Made by a program: the position numbers and the translations under genes. Shown piece by piece: positions 32,941 to 43,458 of a stretch of 64,000 nt of DNA; positions within the stretch are counted from its first letter, which is position 1; each line of letters starts with the position of its first letter. The stretch covers positions 12,276,478 through 12,340,477 of the forward strand of contig CM043961.1 of assembly GCA_014529385.2 (NCBI GenBank), in the 5' to 3' direction. The notes beneath the pieces are model-generated. The model was given only the letters and a program-made list of their open reading frames with translations, was not told the origin of the DNA and did not search any database. The DNA comes from Adiantum capillus-veneris. Its lineage: Eukaryota; Streptophyta; Polypodiopsida; Polypodiales; Pteridaceae.

Positions 32941-33720
32941 TTATTGCAACAGAGAGAGGAACTTGAGCCTGCATGATTTGGAGAGAATGTGAGCATTTGT
33001 GTGAGGGCGAGGTGTGCTCATCTCTACGTTGCAGTAGACAAGGGCCTTGAAGGCCTTGGATCTTCGGCCCCAGACACGTATGCGTGCCCGCATCGCCAAC
33101 TCCACCTGCACCCACATTTTGTCGCTAGTGTTCATTGCCTTCTGCAATCCCAAACCAGCTTTCTCTGGGAGAGGGGCATCCTGCCCCTTTACTTGGAGCT
33201 CTATTTCTGTGCTGGCCTTCACCCCCACATAGAATGATGGCAAGGACCCGTTTCCTACCTTAAGCCCTTCATAGCCAAGCCCCACATCGACCTGCTCAAA
33301 GTAGATCCCAATCTTCTTGTTGGGATTCTTAATCTCGGCTGTGAAATTCAGATCCGTTTGTAGATAGAAAGAGGGCTGTTTCACGCCCACATTGCGCCCC
33401 TCGCCTGCCCCGGCCTTGATTGGTTGCATCGTCACGTTGAATTGTGTGATGTAGGCTCTTGCGACAGAGAAATTGGGCGCTTTTGGCTGCAATAAGAGGT
33501 ATACAACGGAAGCTGCAATGAAGAAGAGGAAAAGAAGAATGGCAATGGAAGCACACAAGCAGCAGCAGCAGCGGCAACCCTTGCTACTTCTACGTCTGTA
33601 TACGCGACCGCCATGGTGCTGGCAAGGATGGTATGCCAGAGGTGCGGATCGGAACCTCTTCTTTCTCAGCTCTTCCGGTTCTGCACTTCCTGACAAGGGA
33701 AAGACACGATACTCGGCCAT
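32941..33720 (-). CDS. NDR1/HIN1-like (NHL) LEA_2-domain membrane protein
   Basis: A 259-residue single-exon frame. Residues 1-45 are a basic cytosolic tail. Residues 48-56 are Cys-rich (KGCRCCCCLC), a likely palmitoylation-prone patch, followed by a membrane segment at about 57-77. Residues 80-259 are the extracytosolic LEA_2 domain with the family motif NPNKKIGIYF at 132-141 and the C-terminal SKSCRL near 247-252. N-glycosylation sequons occur at NFS, NVT, NFT, NGS and NTS. NHL proteins are single-pass plasma-membrane proteins linked to pathogen response and abiotic stress. Length and domain order are normal for the family and no break is seen, so this is the most likely functional host gene here. 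The ATG at 33,720 gives the expected N-terminal tail. Confidence 0.88.
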   Translation of the reverse strand: MAEYRVFPLSGSAEPEELRKKRFRSAPLAYHPCQHHGGRVYRRRSSKGCRCCCCLCASIAILLFLFFIAASVVYLLLQPKAPNFSVARAYITQFNVTMQPIKAGAGEGRNVGVKQPSFYLQTDLNFTAEIKNPNKKIGIYFEQVDVGLGYEGLKVGNGSLPSFYVGVKASTEIELQVKGQDAPLPEKAGLGLQKAMNTSDKMWVQVELAMRARIRVWGRRSKAFKALVYCNVEMSTPRPHTNAHILSKSCRLKFLSLLQ

Positions 33721-34245
33721 TTTTGGTGGAATGGCACCTTATGGAGATCAAAGTGGACTTGGCTCTTCAAGTATAGGCTAATAAAAGTGAGCACAACACA
33801 ACGTGCCTACACCACCATCACCACTTCCACTAACCTTAAGACCTAAAATAAGAATAACTAAATTTCAATGCAACCTTGCACTCTCACCAAAGGTTTGCAG
33901 GGCTTTGAGCACAAGGTACACAACCATTGTAGCAACATAGGTTGTGGCTTCAAACCGGAGGCTGCCATCAGAATTCGTGAGAGACATGTGTTCGTTTACC
34001 CAAAGAAGCTCACATCCTCCTATAGCTTGTAATAAACGTGAGTGTTTACTCCTTGCCCAAGTTAAGTGCTATAAGTTTTTACTAAATTCAAAAAGCTTAA
34101 CAAGGCTACAACACTTATTGCAAACCCCACAAGTGTTGAAAGCACTCCAACCCCTCCGGGCCCTCTAGTTGCTAGGTGTGATGGGGCTCTAAAGAAATGA
34201 GTGTCAGATTGTCAAAGGTCAACGGCTCGAAAGGATAAACGTTAC
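33721..34245 (-). other. Upstream region of the NHL gene
   Basis: Should include the promoter and 5' untranslated region of the minus-strand NHL gene. AT-rich ttattag sequence lies about 60 bp upstream of the ATG, but I see no clear TATA box. No other gene. Confidence 0.4.
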
Positions 34246-34249
34246 ACTG

Positions 34250-36618
34250 ATGAACAAGGCCTTGGTGGACGTCAATGTTGAGAAAAATGCTAACGAGAAG
34301 GGAAACACCTGTTTAGGTGTTCAGTCAGAGAAGAATATTTGGTGGCTGGTAGCTTTTCATCTTCCACATGAGACACATGAGTCCCTGAAATGGTATTTCA
34401 ATCACACACCAATTGTTGACGACATTCGGCAACAACAAAAAGGAAAAAGATTGCACGTCTCAGGTTTGGATATGTTCCAAGTGGAGTTGTATTTAGAAGG
34501 AGACTTGAAAACTTTCAAGTGTATATTAGGGTGCACGTAAGGTGTAATAACCCTCTTTCCATGCATTTACTGTTGCCACAGTAAAGTCTCCATGGGAATT
34601 GAAAGCAAGGGTGCAAAGGCCAGCAAGTCAAAGACTGGTAAGGGAAAGAGTGGCAAAGTTGTAGTCAACTCTGTGAAAGATGTATCCACTACACAAATAG
34701 TGAGCAAAGCACTACAACAATGGTTTCAAGGTATCCTTAGTTGTGATCGAAGTGTACTCACTAATTGAGACATGGATGATCCAAATTGGGATCTTTTGTG
34801 TGCATCCTTCATGTCCGCCTACAAATTCTTGCAAGTTGCTAATGCTTTATAGTAATTATGCTTGGAATATGGAGCCTGCAAAAAAAGGGGAGAATGCATA
34901 AGAGAACTCGAGGCGATTCTATTAAGTGTTGGTCTCGATGGTGGCGTAATCAAAGGACAAGAAGGCATCTGAAAATACACAAGATTGCCCTAATAAAATA
35001 TGTATGGGTGGCAGTAAAGCTAGGCATTTTCTTTCAGACTATTATGACTCTCAAATTTCCATTGAGTTTTAGTTGTGGAAAAAGGTGTGTGACATTACCA
35101 CCTACAGAGGTAACGAAGCAACCCTTGGAATTAAGCGCGTGTGTGTGGAAGTCTATAGATAATATTTTCGTCTGTTTGAAAAGGCAAAGCTAACTTCAGA
35201 TGAGATATCCACCTTGAAGTTTGTAATCAATAATTTCACAAAGCAAATGTTTGATGCCTGGGAGGAAACAAACATTTACATGGTGGGTTAAACACTTAGT
35301 CTCCAGAGTCAAAATGGATATGTGTTTGACCTAAAGTCTCTTTTTTCCAGAACATTCTTTCTGCACATGGTATGGTTGATTGGACATTTGGAGTAGCCAA
35401 GGAATGGAGCGCTCACACTACCAAGCAAAAACAATATACTTCAAAAATACACATCATGGAGGTGGAAGGAAAAGGAGCGATGCCCTACATGAGATGTCCA
35501 ATTGGTTCTACAAAGTTTTAGTGGGGAGAGAGAGGAAGAAAACCAGAGTGCCAAAAAGTCTAAAATGCAAAAGTAGCGAAAGTGGTTAACGTGAGGCAAT
35601 CACAATCATATCATACTTCGACTACAAAAGATTGTTTTTGATGATGGTTGGAGACAAGGCCACGAAATGATAGCGTTGGGTGAAAAACTGATAAATTTTT
35701 AACACTAACCATTTTTATTGTAAACATGCATTCTAATACCAAGTGATTTTTTCACAGTAGTTTCGTGTTTGGAGTTTATTTTATTTTATTAGTTTTATTA
35801 ATTAAATTTTTAAATTTTTTTGAAAACTTTAAGTACTCTATAAGTCAAAGCTTACAACTTAAAGTTTATTTCTCATTTTCATGTTCTAGAAGATCCTCTC
35901 GAGCCCAAACAGGCACACACTCATATCTTGCACCACATGGACGAAACATAAGAGGAACCACTACGCACAAGAGGAAACCACTACGCACTCATATCTTGCA
36001 CCACATGGACGAAACACAAGAGGAAACCACTACGCACATCAATCCCATCACCACCAAGCACACCACAATAAATTTGCAACAACCAAAAGCTCATGCTGAA
36101 TCCACCGCTTCAAATCCACAACCTCAACCACATGTGGATAACCCAACACCACAACCCGCTCCAGACGTCCCAACAGCCTCCCCAACCTTTGAATCTAGAG
36201 GATGAAACCACCATGCAATAGATTTTTGGTGATCTCCCACCATTAAATCATGCCATCCATACACCTTTATCAGATCCCCCCTCCAATCTCATCTTTATAG
36301 AGAGCAACAAAAGAAACAAGAACAAGTGAAGAAGAATACGGGGTCCGCTGCAAAATCAAGAGATGGTGCCTTTTGCCACAACACTTGGAGCTCAAGCAAC
36401 TGTCGCAACTACACCGCGGAGATTTGGCTAGCACTTCAGACAAAAGGTGACCAAGGTAATACTAGGTAATACCAAGGTAATACTAGCCAAAAAATTGAAG
36501 AGAAGAGAGGCAGAAGAAAGAGGAAGCTGAAGGAGAAGTGCAAATAAAGCAGGAGGAGGAGAGAAGACAAAGGGAGTAGGAGGAGTGGGAGAGAGTCAAG
36601 GCCCAAAGAGCCCACCTA
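34250..36618 (+). other. Unrecognised plus-strand open stretches
   Basis: Short open frames at 34,250-34,540, 34,858-35,193, 35,380-35,589 and 35,765-36,205 lie in one orientation and may be parts of one decayed gene. The last is Pro/His/Thr-rich with a tandem duplication of a roughly 50-bp segment (about 35,920-36,020, repeated cacatggacgaaaca). 36,300-36,618 is Lys/Glu-rich. None matches a family I recognise. Confidence 0.3.
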
Positions 36619-36659
36619 GCTAATTTACAAGCACTAGCAGAGGTAGAGAAGAAGGCAAC

Positions 36660-37110
36660 AGAGGACAGAGCTTGCGCCGCCCGACAAGCAAAAACGAGAA
36701 GCTCTAAGCCTTCGAAGATTCCTTAGAGAGAAAAACAATGTGAAAAGAAGAAGAAAAACAAGCTCACACTTGAAGAGAAACGGGCCCAAGAGGAGAGGAG
36801 GTCAAAGTAGAAAAATAACCCTCCTCAATGGGCTCGGTAGCTAGCTCCACCACCACCAACCACACAAAAGAGATGGAGATGGAGGCCAGGAACAATGGCT
36901 TTGCGGGAGATTCAAAAGTATCAGAAGAGCACAGAATCGATCATCTCCAAAGCAGCCTTCTCTCGGGTGGTGAGAGAGATAATGGATGAATATAACGATT
37001 CTATAACCCGGATACAATGTGTTGTTGTTTTGATGCTACCAAGGACTTTTTTCTGCAGCTCTTTCAGGATAGTGTTGCCTGAATGGTGCACGCAAAGCAC
37101 GTAACTTTAA
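36660..37110 (+). pseudogene. Histone H3-like pseudogene, copy 1 (possibly CENH3-like)
   Basis: From about 36,868 the frame reads [20 protein letters not shown], then a middle ending [16 protein letters not shown] and TRIQCV. This aligns with the alpha-N and alpha-1 helices of histone H3 (RYRPGTVALREI...QKSTELLI...REI). Compared with copy 2, an 11-bp deletion near 37,035 shifts the frame, so the rest of the histone fold is lost. The shared 3' end reads KNMD-stop where H3 would continue, so the last helix was already lost before duplication. The upstream in-frame segment is Lys/Arg/Glu-rich with three stops and does not match the canonical H3 tail. Between REI and LQ.A there is one residue more than in canonical H3, as in centromeric H3 variants. 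Clearly non-functional. Confidence 0.75.
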
Positions 37111-37328
37111 AAAACATGGATTGAGCCTTTGCAATCAATTTGCAAAATGAAGGGTGCCTACATGCGAATTAGTTCATCTCATGTAACCTCGCTTTATGAG
37201 ATTTGTAATCTTTTTCATATAATATCAATAACTCGAATTTCTACCATTTACTTCCATTATAACACCGGTTATGTATATTATCTTCGTTTAGTATTTTTAT
37301 TTTCCCACTTGTTTAATTTAAACTCCCT
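37111..37328. other. 3' flank of H3-like copy 1
   Basis: AT-rich noncoding sequence shared with 53,455-53,642 of copy 2. Nothing else recognised. Confidence 0.5.
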
Positions 37329-37578
37329 CCATCGTTCAAGCACCCGAGGGCCAAGGAGACACCACTGGCCAAATTTTATCGAAATCGGGCAAATCAGGGA
37401 CCGTACGAGGTGGTGGGATACCCATGGCACATGACGGTGCTCGGTGCAAAAAAAAAAAACCCTATGTGCCATGGTGTGCAAGGGGCCATTTTGACCAGGT
37501 ACTTGCCAATGCTTATGGTTAATGTTATGCTCATGGATCACGAGAAAAGAATTAAATACTTTCCACGTGAAAAACCAT
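37329..37578. repeat. Foldback element, copy 1, left half
   Basis: Matches 53,643-53,890. It begins ccatcgttcaagcacccg, the inverted counterpart of the right end at 52,937. The element is split by the insertions at 37,579-39,457 and 39,468-52,535. Confidence 0.85.
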
Positions 37579-39457
37579 TGTCGTAGTGTATTTCATGTAG
37601 CCAAAAACACATGGGGTGCCTAGCTATGAGAGTGGGTAGAGATGGCGTAATCGGAGAATCTGGTAGCAAAGAGATAGTTATCACGCATGAAAAGGAGAGC
37701 GATGCACACATGGAGCCACCAAGACACCAAGAGACAAAAGGACAACATCACCTATATCCAAATCCTTTATAGATACCTGGATTTATGATCACCCTTGTAT
37801 ATGAATGAGAGCTATGGAGCTTAATGGAAATTGAGAGAGAGATTAATCAGATATGGATTAATAATGAACAAGCTAATGAGCCTTGGCTTAATGAGGGCAT
37901 GAGAGAGATGTATTGCATATGAGGAAGAGAGAGAAATTGCCACTATGGAGCTTGAAGAGAAGAGCCATTCCTGCTTCCCATTAGCAACCCCTCCTTTGAT
38001 CACCTCACTCGGTTTCACCCTTCTTTCGGTCGCCACGTCCAACCTCCTTTTTTTTTTGCTTTGAGGGGTGACCACCAATAGGGTACTACCCTCGATACAC
38101 TCTCATCCACTTCCTCCTTGGTGTAGGGTTTGCTAGCTCAACCTTCAGCTTTGCCTTATTGTCACCATCTATAAGCTCGATATTATTGATCAGAGCCTCA
38201 ATAGCAACTTGCCACCCTCTTGCTCAATCACTCGCATTTGATGCTTTGTCTATCTCTGTCGCTTGTCAACATCGATTTCCCTCGACACTCTTGCTCTGTC
38301 GAGCCTCCCTTTATTATTAGCTTTCTTCTTCTCTACAATGATGTCCTTCGCATACAATGGTCGGCCGTCTACATGCATCACCTCAATTCCCTCTACAGCT
38401 AGCGTCCATTTTCCCTACATACAACGCCTTGTTTTCCTTGCCCTGAAGCTCCCCTTTGATAGCGCTTCTTCTCTTATCTCACGCCAGCACAATAGCCAGT
38501 GGCTCCTCTCTTCAATGTTGTTCCCTTACTAACGACCCTATCTGCATAGCGGTCATCTCTCTCTTCAATTACTCAGTTGACCCCCCCATTCGGCATCATT
38601 GGATTCTGCTGGTCACTTTCCCTTCATCCTCCTCTCTTGAACTCACCCTTCAACTCACTTCTCCTCATGAATGCCAGCCCTGCAACGTACCCCCTCAGTT
38701 CGACCCTGCTCTGCTCTCTGCATGGCCCCTTCAGTGCCTTGCAACATAGCGTAGCTCTTGGATCTCTGCAAAGCCCCCAAACAATGCCCTCATTTGCTCG
38801 ACCTCTCTTCAATCTTGCTTTTAACCTTGCTCCACATGGCACTCTCCCTTCTCTACGTGCAAGCGGCCTCCCTTTTCTTCTGCTCTGTAGCCCTTTTAAG
38901 GTAGCACCCTTGGATTTCTTCTTAACAATGTTTGGCCTCAAAAACCCCCGCCACCCATGCGATGCTGCAGTAGCACCGTTTTTTCTCCACAAGCCCTTGC
39001 ATGCCAACCTCACAGATGGTGCTCTCTTTTATTCATGCCAACTGCCGCTCCTTTTTTTTGTGTGCCTTGGAGCCCACTCCCGTTGTGTATGCAGTCGACA
39101 TCTCTCAATAGTTGTAAGATATTTTGAGCCTCACTTTGAAAAAAAATTTCTTGCTTGGTCCCCTTTTCCACGCCACCAATTGACTCCAATTGCCGACCTT
39201 CTTTACCGTGCTCCCATCCAAAGTATTGCCAAGCACAACATATTCCTATGATAGCTCCGTCAAGCCGATAATATCCTCACTTGCCTATGCCATGTTGATC
39301 ATATATCACAATCAATGTACTGCAAACGACAACGCTTGAAAAGCTCCTCATGCATTTTTCTCTTTTTACTTCTCGACGTGCTAAACATATCTTGTAAATA
39401 GACTTGATCTGTATCCTTTGATCCTATTTCCCACAGTAGAATCGCAACGACATGACA
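37579..39457. mobile_element. Putative solo LTR (1.88 kb) inserted in foldback copy 1
   Basis: The insertion is defined by comparison with the uninterrupted copy 2. It begins TGTCGTAGTG and ends CGACATGACA (TG...CA, with TGTC/GACA ends) and is flanked by a 4-bp direct repeat ccat (37,575-37,578 and 39,458-39,461), present once as ccgt in copy 2. It holds no gag or pol. A 224-codon frame at 38,577-39,251 is Leu/Pro/Ser-rich with no recognised domain. TG...CA ends and a short target duplication without genes fit a solo LTR; orientation and family are unknown. Confidence 0.65.
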
Positions 39458-39467
39458 CCATGCTGAT

Positions 39468-40004
39468 TGTGCACATCTGTCGCACGTGTCAAAGCAAGGG
39501 ACTTGCCATACATTGTGTGCAAGCCACAAATGCTGCAAGCACACAGCCAGATTAATCTAACAAGTTCAAGAGAGCAAGGGTGTGTCACTCATCGCCCTGC
39601 GCTCGTCTTCGTGGAAGACTCCTCGTCGCAAAGAAGAGGGAGCTACCATCGTGCCGCACTCAACTGCCTCCTCGCTGCCGTGCCATCGCAATGCTCGATC
39701 ACACACACACACACACACACTCTCTCTCTCTCATGCATACAGACACACATAAGGAGATGAAGAAGAAGATGGAAATGGAGCAAGAGCACTCTTCAATTGT
39801 ACAAATGAGAGAATGAGTGATTTTTAGGTTTAGGTGACTTTTATATGAGCTCGCCCATTCACACTTGGGGGCCCATGCTTAGCCAACTAACCCTTGAATG
39901 TTCCAGTTAGAGTGCACCTCTCATCGGTGATCACTCTTATCCTTTTCCTATTGGACCGACAAGCCCGACCCATGACTACCAGAAGTGGACGCCGGTGGTT
40001 AACA
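39468..40004 (-). repeat. 3' LTR of the gypsy element
   Basis: 537 bp, matching 51,955-52,535. Contains an (AC)n/(CT)n tract at about 39,700-39,731 and, on the minus strand, a TATA-like CATATAAAAG near 39,840. Confidence 0.93.
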
Positions 40005-40018
40005 TGCCCCCCTTCCGG
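40005..40018 (-). promoter_or_regulatory. Polypurine tract of the gypsy element
   Basis: On the minus strand the sequence just before the 3' LTR is CCGGAAGGGGGGCA, a purine run in the place where plus-strand synthesis is primed. Confidence 0.75.
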
Positions 40019-42119
40019 ATGTAGATTCCACCCTCAAAATATAACAGTGCAACATCGGGATCCACGATAGGAGTTCGTGTGGTGGCAGAAGAAAAACAAC
40101 ATTATGAAAACTTAAAGGCAGCATGTGCAGGCGTGCAATAAGTGAGATGCATACATGATATTCTAGGAAATGCAAAAAAAAAACATGAATTGTAACATTG
40201 CCAACTAGAACAAGCGTAGTACCTGAATAAAATGTAATTGAGTCAAGGTCTATTAGGTTGACTCTAAGAGAAGTACACAAGAGCTAGGGCTAAAGTAAGT
40301 ACTAGATTGACCAACATTAATTGAAAAATGTCGATTAAAGAGTAGTTAACCCTAGGAATGCTCGTCGAGATCTAAAGACTAGTGATCTTGTCACTTATAC
40401 CACTTAGGTGTGATCAACATAAAATACAAGGCAGTTGTGCTATTTGCTTTCTGTTTTTTTTGTTGTCATAGTTGCTACAAGTAGCTGGGGACTCGAGGTC
40501 TCAAATACCAGCTTGTGCATAAACTAGCCGTGCGACTCGAGGTCTCAAATACCAACTTAAAACATGGACTTCCACAACACAAGTCACACTTATGTGGAAT
40601 AAGCTAGAGAGGACTATATCCTCATAGCCTAAAACATTACTAAAGTTACTACAATTAATAGACATTTATGAATTAAAGTCAACAAATTTTATGCATTGTT
40701 AGAAACTCAAAGACAAGATGCAAATATGTAACTGGGGAAAGCATAGATAAAAGGAAGTAGTACACATGATATAATGGAGAACATCCGTTGTAACATGTAA
40801 ACATCCATTATCGTTGTCCTTTGAAGGCATTCTTATGTAGTCACAAACTGCACAATAGTCACCACCAAATATCCACCTTCCAGAGGCACATTAGTGGAAA
40901 AAAAGAACTTTGCTAATCACTAAACTCTAAAACAGAAACACTCCTATCGTACTAATCCTACCTACCCTCCATCACTTGAGTGATGAGGATCAAAGTAAGT
41001 GGAGGTTGGAGAGCTCGATCGGTAGCTCTAAGGCTAGACCGACATCCTCATCATCAAGGTAGGTGTAATCCTCTTCGATAAGGCCGCATGTCTCGTCTGT
41101 CCAATCACGATTATCGTCCTTGTTCTCTTCCGTGTAGAATAGTATTAGGAATATCACGAGGTGTGCATACTCAGCCTGGGCAAAAGGGTAAACGTGGGCA
41201 ATTGGGAAAACTTCTTGGATAGAAAAGGGATTTGTCGTAGTCAAGATGCGGACTAGCCACTCTAACTCCTCAACATTTCTCTCACAAGCGAGTGTTTCAA
41301 CCAAATTCCATTCAGAGGAAATATGAGGATTACATAAATGCATTACTTGGGATAGGTAAAAAGAATAATCATAAGAATTAGCCATATCTATGAACACAAA
41401 TAGAGGATGGTTAGGTGTTTGATGACATAGGTTTTTGTTTCAATGTACCTAATGTTACATGTGTAGGTCTGCGTCAATGATTTTGACTAGTATTGTGCAC
41501 ACTCGTTTGCTAATTGCTCTTGCTTTTTACTTTTTAAATTTTTTTTTTAAAACTAGGGTGGCTAGTTACTATATATCTATATATATACAATCCCTAAAAT
41601 CGGAAAGCTCAAGGGTCAAGGAAAGAAGGGTAAGAGGGAAATAATTGAATAGGCTGACGTGAATGAAGACTCCCCCCTTCCTTGGGTAGATCATACTTTA
41701 AAAGGATGGCATCATCTTTTGGAACCAGTTGTTCCAAGTTGTTATGGGTGAAGGCTTTAACCAATAGTTTTTGACCGCCCTATGTGTTTCATCTAGTTGC
41801 AAGGGTGGTAAGGTACTCTCCCATGATTTTATTTGCAACGTTGTTGTAGGTGGTGAAATTACAACGGGAGGTGCAAACTCTTCCTTGTTTGTATGGATAT
41901 GTACAATGGTAGGTGGAGGTTGTGTTGAAGCTTCTATTTCCGTATAGGAACTACATGAAGAGCAAGAAGCTTCATTTGACTTCCCTGTTCCTAAGCTAGG
42001 TGGAGCAAATCATTCTTTCTTCGGTACCCAAACTAGCTCTGGAGCAGTTTGTAGCATTTTGTGATTTTTTTCTTTCCACCATCATCAATTCATTTTGGAG
42101 CTATAGGATTGGGCTCACA
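40019..42119 (-). other. Region between integrase and 3' LTR of the gypsy element (distal part)
   Basis: Long 3' region of the gypsy element beyond the copia insertion. It contains the 135-codon minus-strand frame listed separately and, near 40,480-40,560, two direct copies of actcgaggtctcaaatacca. Otherwise degraded; near 42,010-42,060 the minus strand reads VWVPKK, a motif that recurs across the insertion site. Confidence 0.5.
40990..41397 (-). CDS. Additional open frame of the gypsy element, unknown function
   Basis: A 135-residue uninterrupted frame in the sense orientation of the element, between integrase and 3' LTR. It is acidic at the C-terminus (DDEDVGLALELPIELSN) and has a hydrophobic stretch around residues 78-87 (HLVIFLILFY), too short and isolated to call a membrane anchor with confidence. 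No Cys/His motif. Extra genes after integrase occur in some plant gypsy lineages, including env-like and antisense frames, but I cannot assign this one. It may be a captured fragment or an element gene. Confidence 0.4.
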   Translation of the reverse strand: MFIDMANSYDYSFYLSQVMHLCNPHISSEWNLVETLACERNVEELEWLVRILTTTNPFSIQEVFPIAHVYPFAQAEYAHLVIFLILFYTEENKDDNRDWTDETCGLIEEDYTYLDDEDVGLALELPIELSNLHLL

Positions 42120-42326
42120 TGTTGGGATTCAGGCCAACTGGCCGGACATCCCACTTACTATAACCCATCTACTAACTTAACCATTATATACTTATTCTTT
42201 AATACAACAGAATAAGGAGCTGCAACCGGGATAACGTTGCTGTGCACTCCACCCAAAGCAAGTCTCTCTCTCTCTCTCTCTCCTCTCTTGCACTTGCACT
42301 CGCACATGCTTCTTGCGGCACCTTCA
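42120..42326 (+). repeat. 5' LTR of the copia element
   Basis: 207 bp, TG...CA. TATA-like ttatatacttattc near 42,181 and a short CT tract at 42,260-42,285. Confidence 0.93.
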
Positions 42327-42328
42327 AC

Positions 42329-42347
42329 TGGTATCAAAGCAGGGTTT
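42329..42347 (+). promoter_or_regulatory. Primer-binding site (initiator tRNA-Met type)
   Basis: tggtatcaaagcagggttt, two bases after the LTR, matches the usual copia primer site complementary to the 3' end of initiator Met-tRNA (TGGTATCAGAGC) with one change. Confidence 0.9.
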
Positions 42348-43458
42348 GTGCTTGCCGTTTTTGCGTCCGTACGCGCGCACACTTCCAAAAGTGCAAACAG
42401 GTTTTTGATTTCGGCATTGACAAATTCAGCGTTCCGAGAGCGTTTCCATTAGGTGTCGTGTTGTTTTACCCCCCTTTCGAAGCTGTTCGTGCAGTCGAAA
42501 GCTTCATCCGAGCTACGCTTTAGGAGTTGTATTTTTCAATTGCACTTTTGCTACAGATACAGATACAGGTACAGGACACATGTGCAAGTTGTTCAGAGAC
42601 TATTTTGGGATTGTATATAGCCATTTTATGGCTATTATGTGCTATTGAGATGGTGTTTATGGGTTGAGTAGGAGCACTTTTGGCATCGACATTGTCTCGG
42701 GTTTTTCAGACATCCATCTCCTCACAGGTTCTTGCATACATACAGGACATCGAGTTTTCTTACAGGTTGCAGTGTTTTGCATCAGCACAGATTTCAGTGG
42801 ACTACTTGATGCACATATGCATTGTTTTGGCACTTTTGATAATGCTTGAGCTCTTTTGAGAGCTGTTTTACTCCCCGCAGGGATTTGTGTACTACTTGCA
42901 CATTTTGTTTGGTGCCTGTTTGAGCGCGTATACTACACCTTGCAGTATTGTTGACATTGGATGTATGTTGAGTTGCGAAAACTGCCATATGTACCTTTTG
43001 TGGAGCCGATTTGGCTTGTTTCTGGCAGTCCCGATCGTTTCTGAGACTCGGTTCGGAGGTTCTTTCTAAGACTGGGCTGGTTTCTTGTCTGCATAACCTT
43101 TTGTGAGGGTCGATATCGTGAGGTTTTCTTGAGATGGGGGATTCTTGAATGTTGAATCCTTTCGGTGATACAGGTTGCTGGAGTACCCCTTTTTCGTGGC
43201 CTCGCCATAGGACATGTATAGAGAGGGCTAGGTGCATTTGACGTCGTGTTGGCAGTCTTGGGTAAATTTTTTGACTTTTTATGCACAGTTAGTGGTTGAT
43301 GTGCATGTCTTATGCTTTGAGAGCATTACTTTTGATGAGTGATTGATCTCTTGTGACAGTTTTGGATTGAGATTTTGTCAGTTTTTTTTTGGGAAACTCT
43401 GCCGGATTTTTTTGAGAATTACCAGTGTTTATTGCCATATTATCTTTAGTTTGCAACC
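42348..43458 (+). other. Leader of the copia element
   Basis: 1.1 kb between primer site and gag, no sense reading frame. The minus-strand frame at 42,794-43,237 is antisense and matches nothing known. Confidence 0.6.

Larger units (their letters stand above)
36619..37578 (+). repeat. Tandem-duplicated 1.37-kb unit, copy 1 (left part)
   Basis: Direct repeat of 52,937-53,890 at roughly nine in ten bases by eye. Copy 1 continues at 39,462-39,467 and 52,536-52,936, after removal of two inserted elements; the pieces sum to about 1,367 bp. It contains an H3-like pseudogene (36,660-37,110) and the left half of a foldback element (37,329-37,578). Confidence 0.85.

Noticed and set aside
36895-37104. 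Functional histone gene
   Set aside because: Frame is broken by a deletion in copy 1 and by stops in copy 2, and both lack the last helix.
38577-39251. 224-codon frame as a real gene
   Set aside because: Hydrophobic, Leu/Pro/Ser-rich composition without a domain, inside a probable solo LTR; the opposite strand is open too (38,624-39,013).
40480-40560. SINE with a Pol III promoter
   Set aside because: Only a duplicated ~27-bp motif (actcgaggtctcaaataccag) with no paired box at the right distance.
42794-43237. 147-codon minus-strand frame in the copia leader
   Set aside because: Antisense to the element, no recognised domain, overlaps another antisense frame; likely chance.
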